Of a stretch of 64,000 nt of DNA, positions 35,576-41,870 are shown piece after piece. Location: assembly GCA_018223385.1 (NCBI GenBank), contig JAGTTR010000004.1:96611-160610 (forward strand), read 5' to 3'. Made by a program: the position numbers and the translations under genes. The notes beneath the pieces were generated by a model. That model was given only the letters and a program-made list of their open reading frames with translations, was not told the origin of the DNA and did no database searches. The stretch's first letter is position 1. Every line of letters starts with the position of its first letter. Source of the DNA: Oscillospiraceae bacterium Marseille-Q3528 (GTDB lineage: Bacteria; Bacillota; Clostridia; Lachnospirales; Lachnospiraceae).

Positions 35576-36729
35576 CCATCATCAAAGAACTGAATGCGCT
35601 GCACATAGGCAGCGCATTTTTTGTCATATTCTGCCTCGTCGAAGGTTTCGATATTGTGGATGAGCGCGTCGTTGCTCTGGGCCAGGGAGAAGGGAAGCTC
35701 CTCCAGGGTGAAATAATAATCCTTCACCTTTTTGATCTCCTCGTAATCCTCCGCGTACAGGAAACCGGGGCGTTTCAGCACCAGATAGTCGAAAGCGCAG
35801 CCGGAGTAATCGCTGATGATCACGTCGCTGGCCACCAGCAGCTCCTGCATGTTTTCGTACAGGGTGGCGTTGCGCAGCTTCTCGCCGGTGGGAACGATGC
35901 CCGCCTGGGCCGCCAGGTTGGGGTGCAGACGGATGAGACAGTACCAGTCGCCGCCAAAACGATTTTCCAACGCCGCCAGCACCCGGTCATAGTCCAGATT
36001 GTACATGTCTGTGGCCCGGTTGTCCCGGTAGGTGGGGGCGTAGAGCACGATCTTTTTCCCGGCGGGAATGTGATAGTATTCCTCGATCTTCCGGCGGGCT
36101 TCTCCGTGATCGGTGAAATACAGGTCGTTCTTGGGAATGCCCCGCTCCAAAATGGGGCCGCTGTACCAGAACGCCCGGTGGTACAAGTCGGAGCACCAGC
36201 GGCAGCAGGAAAGGAACAGGTCGATGCAGGCAGAATCCCGCTTGGCGTAAGCGATATATTCGTCGCTCAAAGCCGCCTGCACGTCCATCTCCACCTTTTT
36301 CAGGCCCGGTCCGCCGTGCCACGTCTGGATATAAAACTGTCCCGGCCGTTTGATAAAATAATACTGGCGGCGGGTATTTTCCACCAGAAACTTGGCGGTG
36401 GCCATGTGGTAGGCGAAAGCCGTGGAATTGGGCTTCACCGACCGGATGGGCGCCGGGAAAACCATCTCCGGGTGGGCGCATACCCAGTACATCTCAAAGC
36501 CCAAGTCCCGGCGGATCATTTCCTCCGCAATGAATTTCGGATTGTCGCCAAAACCGCCGCCGTAGAAATTGCAGAAAATCACCTTTCGCTCCTTCAGCGG
36601 AAGCCGCACAAAAATCTGCCAGCAAAGCTTCAGGTAGAGCTGGTGGATCTGCTCCAGCGTGCGAAGAAGCCACTGGATAACGGCCATCAGCGGCGGACAC
36701 TTTTTGATCAGTTGAATCAATGTATGCAT
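35509..36729 (-). CDS. CDP-glycerol glycerophosphotransferase-like enzyme (TagB/TagF family)
   Basis: 406 residues. The C-terminal domain has QTWHGGPGLKK (donor phosphate region), VLYAPTYRDN, LIRLHPN and DVIISDYSGCAFDYLVLKRPG, all signature blocks of the Glyphos_transf family that polymerises or primes teichoic acids from CDP-glycerol or CDP-ribitol. The N-terminal 100 residues are helical and amphipathic, fitting a peripheral membrane enzyme. TAGGAGA precedes the ATG. Its 5' side faces an array of 90-bp repeats. A CDP-linked product of the LicC-like enzyme could be its donor, though CDP-glycerol is the family default. Confidence 0.85.
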   Translation of the reverse strand: MHTLIQLIKKCPPLMAVIQWLLRTLEQIHQLYLKLCWQIFVRLPLKERKVIFCNFYGGGFGDNPKFIAEEMIRRDLGFEMYWVCAHPEMVFPAPIRSVKPNSTAFAYHMATAKFLVENTRRQYYFIKRPGQFYIQTWHGGPGLKKVEMDVQAALSDEYIAYAKRDSACIDLFLSCCRWCSDLYHRAFWYSGPILERGIPKNDLYFTDHGEARRKIEEYYHIPAGKKIVLYAPTYRDNRATDMYNLDYDRVLAALENRFGGDWYCLIRLHPNLAAQAGIVPTGEKLRNATLYENMQELLVASDVIISDYSGCAFDYLVLKRPGFLYAEDYEEIKKVKDYYFTLEELPFSLAQSNDALIHNIETFDEAEYDKKCAAYVQRIQFFDDGHASEAAVDAMLAQLSPARDNR

Positions 36730-36750
36730 AGAAAAATCTCCTATAAAATT

Positions 36751-37104
36751 CTAACAGTTTAGCCGCGCCATTCGCAAAATCGTGCTGCGCACTTTCCGCT
36801 GCTGACGCAGCTAGCTTTTGCTCATGACCTGGCGTGACATCTAACAGTTTAGCCGCGCCATTCGCAAAATCGTGCTGCGCACTTTCCGCTGCTGTCGCAG
36901 CTAGCTTTTGCTCATGACTCGGCGTGACATCTAACAGTTTAGTCGCGCCATTCGCAAAACCGTGCTGCGCACTTTCCGCTGCTGACGCAGCTAGCTTTTG
37001 CTCATGACTTGGCGTGACATCTAACAGTTTAGCCGCGCCATTCGCAAAACCGTGCTGCGCACTTTCCGCTGCTGTCGCAGCTAGCTTTTGCTCATTACTC
37101 GGCG
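36751..37104. repeat. Tandem array of four 90-bp repeats
   Basis: Units start at 36751, 36841, 36931 and 37021; the first three are exactly 90 bp and the fourth ends near 37104. Each starts CTAACAGTTTAG and holds the small palindrome GCTGC-tgNc-GCAGC. The loop alternates tgac, tgtc, tgac, tgtc, while the first pair carries aaaat and the second aaaac, which fits duplication of a 180-bp dimer. No long reading frame crosses it; each unit has a TAA. On the reverse strand each unit offers TTGCGA and, 18 bases on, TAGATG (TAGAAT at the end next to the gene), so promoter-like sequence is repeated toward the teichoic-type gene. Within the 565-base gap 36730-37294 this array and the hairpin after it fill most of the space. 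Confidence 0.92.
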
Positions 37105-37110
37105 CTTACC

Positions 37111-37182
37111 TCAAACTTTTTGTCAGTCATCTTTACATGCAAGCATGACAGATGACTTCCATAAAGTTTGACTAAACTGTTA
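37111..37182. repeat. Hairpin element next to the repeat array, with terminal inverted repeat
   Basis: TCAAACTTT (37111-37119) pairs with AAAGTTTGA (37163-37171), GTCATCT (37126-37132) with AGATGAC (37150-37156) and ATGC (37137-37140) with GCAT (37143-37146). CTAAACTGTTA follows at 37172-37182; it is the inverse complement of the TAACAGTTTAG that opens every 90-bp unit, so the whole 36752-37182 stretch is bounded by inverted repeats. The remaining bases up to 37294 contain a weak -10-like TAAAAT and the ribosome site. Confidence 0.7.
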
Positions 37183-37294
37183 TTACAACTTTACCACAAA
37201 TGCTTGTATTCTTCTACGGTTTGGGATAAAATTTTAGGACGGGCAGTGGTTCTTATAGGGCGCTCTGCCGGTATGATGAATGAAGGAGAATGGA

Positions 37295-38299
37295 ATGGCG
37301 AAGAGTGCGCGGGACAGTTCCCTGGACGCGGTGAAGGGTTTTACGATCCTGATCGTGATGCTGGGACATGTTCTTGTCTTAAATAAAATCAACGATCCGG
37401 TGATTTATGACTGGATCAAGGCGGTGCAGATGCCGCTGTTTATGATGGTGTCGGGGTATCTGTGTGGTAAGGCGGTCAAGGTGGGAAGTTTTGCAGATTA
37501 TGGGTGGATGCTGAAAAAACGTGCCGTCGGGTATCTGCTGCCTTTTTTTGCCTGGACGCTGGTTTTTCACCTGGATGATTTCACCTGGGCGTTTCCGGCC
37601 TATCTGGAGCAGCCGGAGCGGGGGCTTTGGTTTCTGATCACGCTGTTTGTACTGACATTTATGGTGTATACCGCGCAGCTGGCGGAAGCGCTGCTGGGAG
37701 GCGGCAGGAAGGGGAAGGTCGCTTTCTGGCTGGTGCATGGTGCGCTGACTGTATTGGTACTGCTGGAAGCCCGGGCGGGCATTCCGTGGCTGGGGCCGCA
37801 CCTGACGAAGATTTATCTGCCCTTTTACATGGCGGCTTACCTGTGGGGGGAATATCAGCCGCGCATCACAGCGCATTTTTCGCCGGAGCTCTGGAAAAAA
37901 CTGGTGAACGGTATTGCCATCGCGGGCGGAATCTATTGCATCGCGGCGGCGGTGGGCATGGATCTGATGGTGATGAACGGCATCCGGGATTACGTGCTAC
38001 AGAACTTGGCTTCTTTTGGCGGCTGCATTTCGGTCATTGTATTTTTTTACCGGCTCCGGGACGGCAGGTGCAAGCGATTCCTGGCCTGGCTGGGACAGTA
38101 CACGCTGGAGATTTATTCCATTCACTATCATTTTGCCCGGATTTTAAATCCGGGGACACTGGATTTTGCTGTATACAGTCTGCCCTGGCTGGGATTTGTG
38201 GCGGCAAGCTTTTGCGGTATGAGTGTGTTGACGGCGCTGGTGGTTGTGGCGTGCCGATATTTTAAGGTGACGAGATTTCTATTGTATGGAAAGAAATAA
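37295..38299 (+). CDS. Acyltransferase-3 family membrane protein
   Basis: 334 residues from the ATG at 37295; AAGGAG lies six bases upstream, better placed than for the in-frame ATG at 37280. SLDAVKGFTILIVMLGHVLVL has the conserved His after helix 1; PLFMMVSGYLCGK is the second family block. About ten helices. It probably O-acylates a surface sugar. It stands alone between two related hairpin elements (37078-37182 and 38305-38421) in the same orientation, as if carried as a one-gene cassette. Confidence 0.85.
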   Translation: MAKSARDSSLDAVKGFTILIVMLGHVLVLNKINDPVIYDWIKAVQMPLFMMVSGYLCGKAVKVGSFADYGWMLKKRAVGYLLPFFAWTLVFHLDDFTWAFPAYLEQPERGLWFLITLFVLTFMVYTAQLAEALLGGGRKGKVAFWLVHGALTVLVLLEARAGIPWLGPHLTKIYLPFYMAAYLWGEYQPRITAHFSPELWKKLVNGIAIAGGIYCIAAAVGMDLMVMNGIRDYVLQNLASFGGCISVIVFFYRLRDGRCKRFLAWLGQYTLEIYSIHYHFARILNPGTLDFAVYSLPWLGFVAASFCGMSVLTALVVVACRYFKVTRFLLYGKK

Positions 38300-38304
38300 A
38301 AATA

Positions 38305-38398
38305 AGCTAGCTTTTGCTCATAAAAAGGCGCTCCCTTCGCATCCTTGTGCGTCCAGCTTTACATGCAAGCATGCAATCTGTCCACAAGAAGATGCGAG
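38305..38398. repeat. Second hairpin element, related to the one at 37111
   Basis: It shares agctagcttttgctcat (38305-38321), GGCGCT and ctttacatgcaagcatg (17 bases) with 37078-37147, in the same order. The stems differ in sequence but both fold: here TTCGCATC (38336-38343) with GATGCGAG (38391-38398), CTTGTG (38344-38349) with CACAAG (38383-38388), and ATGC/GCAT at the tip. Different bases with the same pairing suggest the structure matters. The element ends just before the fdtB promoter. Confidence 0.75.
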
Positions 38399-38415
38399 TG
38401 AACTGTAACTATGGT

Positions 38416-38444
38416 TTGACGAATACTGGGGCGCATGGTAAAAT
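38416..38444 (+). promoter_or_regulatory. Promoter of the fdtB-fdtA-gtrB-gtrA operon
   Basis: TTGACG (38416-38421), 17-base spacer, TAAAAT (38439-38444); predicted leader of about 57 bases to the ATG at 38508. Confidence 0.8.
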
Positions 38445-38507
38445 AAAGAGTAATGCAGATTAAAGTGGGTAAACCATAGGCATGCATAAGATGGAGGCGT
38501 TTGAAAA

Positions 38508-39605
38508 ATGAAGATTATGCCGAATCGTCTGGACCGGGGATTTTATATGTACCAGAAGGAATTTGAGGACAAGGCATTGGAGGTGCTTCGTTCCGGCTGG
38601 TATGTGCTCGGCAATGAGGTAAAGAGCTTCGAGGAGGAATGGGCTGCGTACACAGGGGCAAAATACTGTGTGGGACTGGCCAGCGGACTGGATGCGCTGT
38701 GGATGGCGTTCCGCATTCTGGGCATCGGAGCAGGAGACGAAGTAATCGTGCAGGGCAACACGTATATCGCCAGCGTCATGGGCATTACCATGAACGGCGC
38801 GACACCGATTTTTGTGGAGCCCGATGAATATTATAATATTGACGCATCGAAGATCGAGGAAAAGATCACAGAGCGGACAAAAGCGATCCTGGTGGTGCAT
38901 CTGTACGGACAGGCTTCCCAGATGGACAAGATCGTGGCACTGACGAAGAAATACAACCTCCGCCTGGTGGAGGACTGTGCCCAGTCTCACGGCGCCTGCT
39001 GGCAGGGACAGATGACAGGAACCTTCGGCGATATCGGCTGCTTTTCCTTCTATCCGTCCAAGAATCTGGGCGCATTCGGAGATGGCGGCGCCATTGTCAC
39101 CAATGATGAGAAAATCGCCCAGGATTTCCGGGTTTACCGCAATTACGGCAGTGAGAAGCGCTACTACAACAAGGTGGTAGGCGCCAACTCCCGTCTGGAT
39201 GAGATCCAGGCAGGCCTTCTGCGGGTGCGGCTGTCCCATCTGGACGAGCTGGCAGCAGAGAAGGTGCGCATCGCCGACCGGTATACGGCAGAGCTTCACA
39301 ATCCGTTGTTTGAGCTGCCGAAGATCAGAGAGGGCGCTTCCCATATCTGGCACCAGTACGTGCTGCGCAGTGAAAAACGGGACGAGCTCATTGCCTATCT
39401 GGACAAAAAAGACATCGGCACGATCATTCATTCCCCGATCCCGCCGCATCTGTCCGAGGCCTATCAGTATCTGGGCTACAAAGAGGGGGCATTCCCCATC
39501 ACGGAGCGTTATGCCAAATCGGTGGTGTCCATTCCGATGTACAACGGCATGACCGAAGAGGAACAGAGCATTGTCATTGATGCTTTAAATAAATTTAATG
39601 GTTAG
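38508..39605 (+). CDS. fdtB: dTDP-3-amino-3,6-dideoxyhexose transaminase, FdtB-like
   Basis: 365 residues, DegT/DnrJ/EryC1/StrS family. FYPSKNLGAFGDGGA holds the PLP lysine near residue 183, VEDCAQSHGA the cofactor Asp, and VIVQGNTYIASVMGI the phosphate-contact region. LDRGFYMYQKEFEDKALEVLRSGWYVLG is typical of sugar 3-aminotransferases. It is followed by an FdtA-type isomerase, so the substrate should be a dTDP-3-keto-6-deoxyhexose and the product dTDP-Fuc3N or dTDP-Qui3N. The choice between QdtB and FdtB types cannot be made by eye. Glucose-1-phosphate thymidylyltransferase and dehydratase must be encoded outside the window. Confidence 0.85.
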   Translation: MKIMPNRLDRGFYMYQKEFEDKALEVLRSGWYVLGNEVKSFEEEWAAYTGAKYCVGLASGLDALWMAFRILGIGAGDEVIVQGNTYIASVMGITMNGATPIFVEPDEYYNIDASKIEEKITERTKAILVVHLYGQASQMDKIVALTKKYNLRLVEDCAQSHGACWQGQMTGTFGDIGCFSFYPSKNLGAFGDGGAIVTNDEKIAQDFRVYRNYGSEKRYYNKVVGANSRLDEIQAGLLRVRLSHLDELAAEKVRIADRYTAELHNPLFELPKIREGASHIWHQYVLRSEKRDELIAYLDKKDIGTIIHSPIPPHLSEAYQYLGYKEGAFPITERYAKSVVSIPMYNGMTEEEQSIVIDALNKFNG

Positions 39606-39619
39606 AGGAAGAAATATAC

Positions 39620-40039
39620 ATGAGTATTAAAGACGAATATCGTATTTTGGAATTCGCGGAGCACGGGGATGACCGGGGCAATTTGGTCATTGCAGAGGGC
39701 AATCAGGATATTCCGTTTGAGATCAAGCGGGTGTTCTATATGTACGGTTCCGATCCGCACATTATCCGTGGGCAGCATGCCAACCGGGAATCCGAGTTTG
39801 TCCTGATCAACGTGGGCGGGACATCCAAGGTAAAGGTGGACAATGGCTTTGAGACGGATATCATTGAGCTGAACAAACCGAGAATGGGGCTCTATATTCC
39901 GACCATGATGTGGAAGGATATGTATGACTTTTCTTCGGATTCGATTCTGCTGGTACTTGCCAGCACCCATTATGATGCCAGCGAGTACATCCGCGATTAT
40001 GATGAATTCCTGAAAGAAGTAGGTAGAACCCATGAGTAA
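39620..40039 (+). CDS. fdtA: dTDP-4-keto-6-deoxyhexose 3,4-ketoisomerase, FdtA-like
   Basis: 139 residues, a WxcM-like cupin of the size usual for FdtA/QdtA. RGNLVIAEGNQDIPFEIKR and the GQHAN histidine region are family motifs; PTMMWKDMYDFS follows in the beta barrel. The enzyme moves the keto group from C4 to C3 of dTDP-4-keto-6-deoxyglucose, giving the substrate of the transaminase encoded just upstream. It overlaps the following GT2 gene by eight bases. Confidence 0.88.
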   Translation: MSIKDEYRILEFAEHGDDRGNLVIAEGNQDIPFEIKRVFYMYGSDPHIIRGQHANRESEFVLINVGGTSKVKVDNGFETDIIELNKPRMGLYIPTMMWKDMYDFSSDSILLVLASTHYDASEYIRDYDEFLKEVGRTHE

Positions 40040-41078
40040 AATTTCAATCGTTATCCCGGTATATTACAATGCGGACACGCTGATGCTGCTGTACGAGGAT
40101 ATGAAAGCCAAAATCCTGGGCGTCCTCGGCGATTATGAGCTGGTGTTCGTGGATGACGGATCGGGAGATAATTCCTGGGAGATCATGAACCAGATCCGGG
40201 AAATGGATGACCGGGTGAAGCTGGTGAAGCTTTCCAGAAACTTCGGCGAGCATGCGGCCATTCTGGCGGGCCTTGCCCAGTGTACCGGCGACTGCGCCGT
40301 GACCAAGCAGGCCGATCTGCAGGAAGATTCCGAGCTGATCCTGGACATGTATGACAGCTGGAAACGGGGCAACAAGGTGGTGCTGGCCGTCCGTGCAGAG
40401 CGGGATGAAGGGCCGGTACAGAAGTTTTTTGCCAACCTGTATTATGCCATTGTCCGCAAATTCGTCATGAAGGATATGCCGGTGGGTGGCTTTGACTGTT
40501 ACCTGCTGGACCGTCAGGTCATCGAAGTGCTGCTGATGCTGGATGAGAAAAATTCCGCCCTGACGCTGCAGGTGCTCTGGGTGGGCTTCAAATCCGAGAA
40601 AATTTATTTCCACCGGAAAGCAAGAGAAATCGGGGAATCCCGGTGGACGTTGTCCAAGAAGATCAAGCTTGTTCTGGACTCCATGATGAGCTTTTCCTAC
40701 ACACCGGTGCATTTTATGTCTATGTGCGGCGTGGGATTTTTTGTTCTGGCCTTTATTTTTGCTATCCTGCTGATCATTCAGACGTGTGTATACGGCGCAG
40801 ATGTGGCCGGATGGGCGAGCATTATGGTGCTGCTGCTGTTTTCCAGCGGCCTGATCATGTTCATGCTGGGTATCCTGGGCGAGTACGTTTACCGTGCGCT
40901 GGATGCCTCCCGGAACCGTCCGCCCTTCCTCATTGACGAGGTGCGGGACAGCCGGATGTCAGCCGTTGATCATGCAAAATGCTGCGAAGAACAGAAGCGT
41001 TTCCTGAAAGAAGACTTTGCGGGACGGGTATCCGTGGAAACCATCTTTGCAGAAGATGAGGAGGAAAAGCCGGAATGA
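40032..41078 (+). CDS. GtrB-like polyprenyl-phosphate glycosyltransferase
   Basis: 348 residues. ISIVIPVYYNADTL, VFVDDGSGDNSWE and QADLQED are the GT2 nucleotide and metal motifs; two helices at about 232-258 and 268-292 anchor it, followed by a charged tail of about 50 residues that is longer than usual. It should transfer a sugar to undecaprenyl phosphate. In this operon the likely donor is the dTDP-3-amino sugar made by FdtA/FdtB. It overlaps fdtA at its start and gtrA (ATGA) at its end. Confidence 0.88.
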   Translation: MSKISIVIPVYYNADTLMLLYEDMKAKILGVLGDYELVFVDDGSGDNSWEIMNQIREMDDRVKLVKLSRNFGEHAAILAGLAQCTGDCAVTKQADLQEDSELILDMYDSWKRGNKVVLAVRAERDEGPVQKFFANLYYAIVRKFVMKDMPVGGFDCYLLDRQVIEVLLMLDEKNSALTLQVLWVGFKSEKIYFHRKAREIGESRWTLSKKIKLVLDSMMSFSYTPVHFMSMCGVGFFVLAFIFAILLIIQTCVYGADVAGWASIMVLLLFSSGLIMFMLGILGEYVYRALDASRNRPPFLIDEVRDSRMSAVDHAKCCEEQKRFLKEDFAGRVSVETIFAEDEEEKPE

Positions 41079-41563
41079 AAGCGCTGGGAGCAAAGCTCTG
41101 GACACTGATCGAAGCGATCGCCCATTTCTTCGTGTTCGGTTTTCTGGGACTTTTCCATAAAGAACTGACGGATGAGCAGTGGGAAGCTTTCATGCAGTTC
41201 GTCAAATTCGGCATGGTGGGCCTGTCCAATACGGCGCTGACCTACATCCTGTATGCCGTTTTCGTCACCCTGGGGCTGCACTATCAGCTCAGCAACGTGC
41301 TCAGCTACGTGGCCGGCATCTTTAATTCCTACTATTGGAACAACAAGTACGTGTTCGAGGAAGAAGAGGGCAAGAAGCGCAACCATGTGAAAGCGTTGGC
41401 CAAGGTGTTCGCCTCCTACGGCGTCAGCTTCTGTGTGGGCGCGGTACTGCTGTTTGTGTGGGTTGATCTGCTGGGCATTTCCCAGTATCTGGGGCCGGTC
41501 ATCAACCTGCTGATCACCATTCCGCTGAACTTTATTCTGAATAAACTGTGGGCTTTCCACTAG
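41075..41563 (+). CDS. GtrA-like lipid-linked sugar flippase
   Basis: 162 residues with four membrane helices from about 48 on. FVKFGMVGLSNTALTYILYAVF is the GtrA family start and NSYYWNNKYVF the conserved motif after helix 2; LNFILNKLWAF closes the family. GtrA proteins are thought to flip undecaprenyl-phosphate-linked sugars. An extra 40-residue amphipathic N-terminus precedes the family core. The ATGA overlap with the GtrB-like gene makes these a translationally coupled pair. Confidence 0.9.
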   Translation: MKALGAKLWTLIEAIAHFFVFGFLGLFHKELTDEQWEAFMQFVKFGMVGLSNTALTYILYAVFVTLGLHYQLSNVLSYVAGIFNSYYWNNKYVFEEEEGKKRNHVKALAKVFASYGVSFCVGAVLLFVWVDLLGISQYLGPVINLLITIPLNFILNKLWAFH

Positions 41564-41596
41564 AAGGATGGTATCCACAGAATGTGATTTGCATAT

Positions 41597-41624
41597 TTGA
41601 CAAAAGAAAAATCTGCCTTATAAT
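41597..41624 (+). promoter_or_regulatory. Promoter of a ~100-nt RNA (candidate antitoxin)
   Basis: TTGACA (41597-41602), 16-base spacer, TATAAT (41619-41624). No protein gene follows before the terminator at 41731. Confidence 0.75.
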
Positions 41625-41630
41625 ATGCTT

Positions 41631-41731
41631 AACAGGCAAGTCGGAAGGTGAATGTACCTCACCCGCTCCGGCGAATCTTTAACTACAAAAAATAGCTGTC
41701 AACTCGTCAAAGTTGGGACAGCTATTTTTTT
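41631..41731 (+). ncRNA. Candidate type I antitoxin RNA
   Basis: Predicted start near 41631 from the promoter just upstream, predicted end at a strong terminator: AAAAAATAGCTGTC (41687-41700) pairs with GACAGCTATTTTTTT (41717-41731). A 5' hairpin is possible (GGTGA with TCACC inside CGGA/TCCG). It converges on, and its 3' end overlaps, the small reverse-strand hydrophobic frame at 41722-41796, as in holin-like type I toxin-antitoxin loci. The same arrangement is mirrored at 46.75-46.97 kb. Confidence 0.6.
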
Positions 41732-41796
41732 CGTGTATAATTCAGTATTGCAACAATCAGCACCGCAACGGATACAATCGCTAAACGATGATCCAT
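41722..41796 (-). CDS. Candidate holin-like type I toxin (24 residues)
   Basis: Encodes MDHRLAIVSVAVLIVAILNY followed by TRKK: one hydrophobic membrane-spanning stretch with a basic tail, the usual form of small type I toxins. Its TAG stop is the first part of the terminator stem shared with the antisense RNA, exactly as at the second locus (46755). The ribosome site before this ATG is weak. A 13-codon frame at 41822-41781, with AAGGGGA before its ATG, overlaps the toxin start and might couple translation. Too short to be certain. Confidence 0.5.
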   Translation of the reverse strand: MDHRLAIVSVAVLIVAILNYTRKK

Positions 41797-41810
41797 ATGC
41801 AAGGATAGAA

Positions 41811-41855
41811 AATTCCGGCCATATTCCCCTTACCTGAGAGGATACCGCCGGAATT
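41811..41855 (-). terminator. Terminator of the reverse-strand operon
   Basis: AATTCCGGC (41811-41819) and GCCGGAATT (41847-41855) form a 9-bp stem just beyond the stop of the 41871-44057 gene; the flanks are T-rich on both strands. Confidence 0.65.
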
Positions 41856-41870
41856 TCTTTTCTTTCATTT

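Noticed and set aside
35572..36762. Plus-strand 396-codon frame opposite the glycerophosphotransferase gene
   Set aside because: The reverse-strand frame has the full set of Glyphos_transf motifs; the plus-strand one has none and is a G+C-rich shadow frame.
36751..37104. CRISPR array
   Set aside because: The 90-bp units are directly adjacent, with no unique spacers and no cas genes.
41652..41837. Plus-strand 61-codon frame
   Set aside because: It runs through the terminator of the small RNA and lacks a ribosome site and any membrane or domain pattern.
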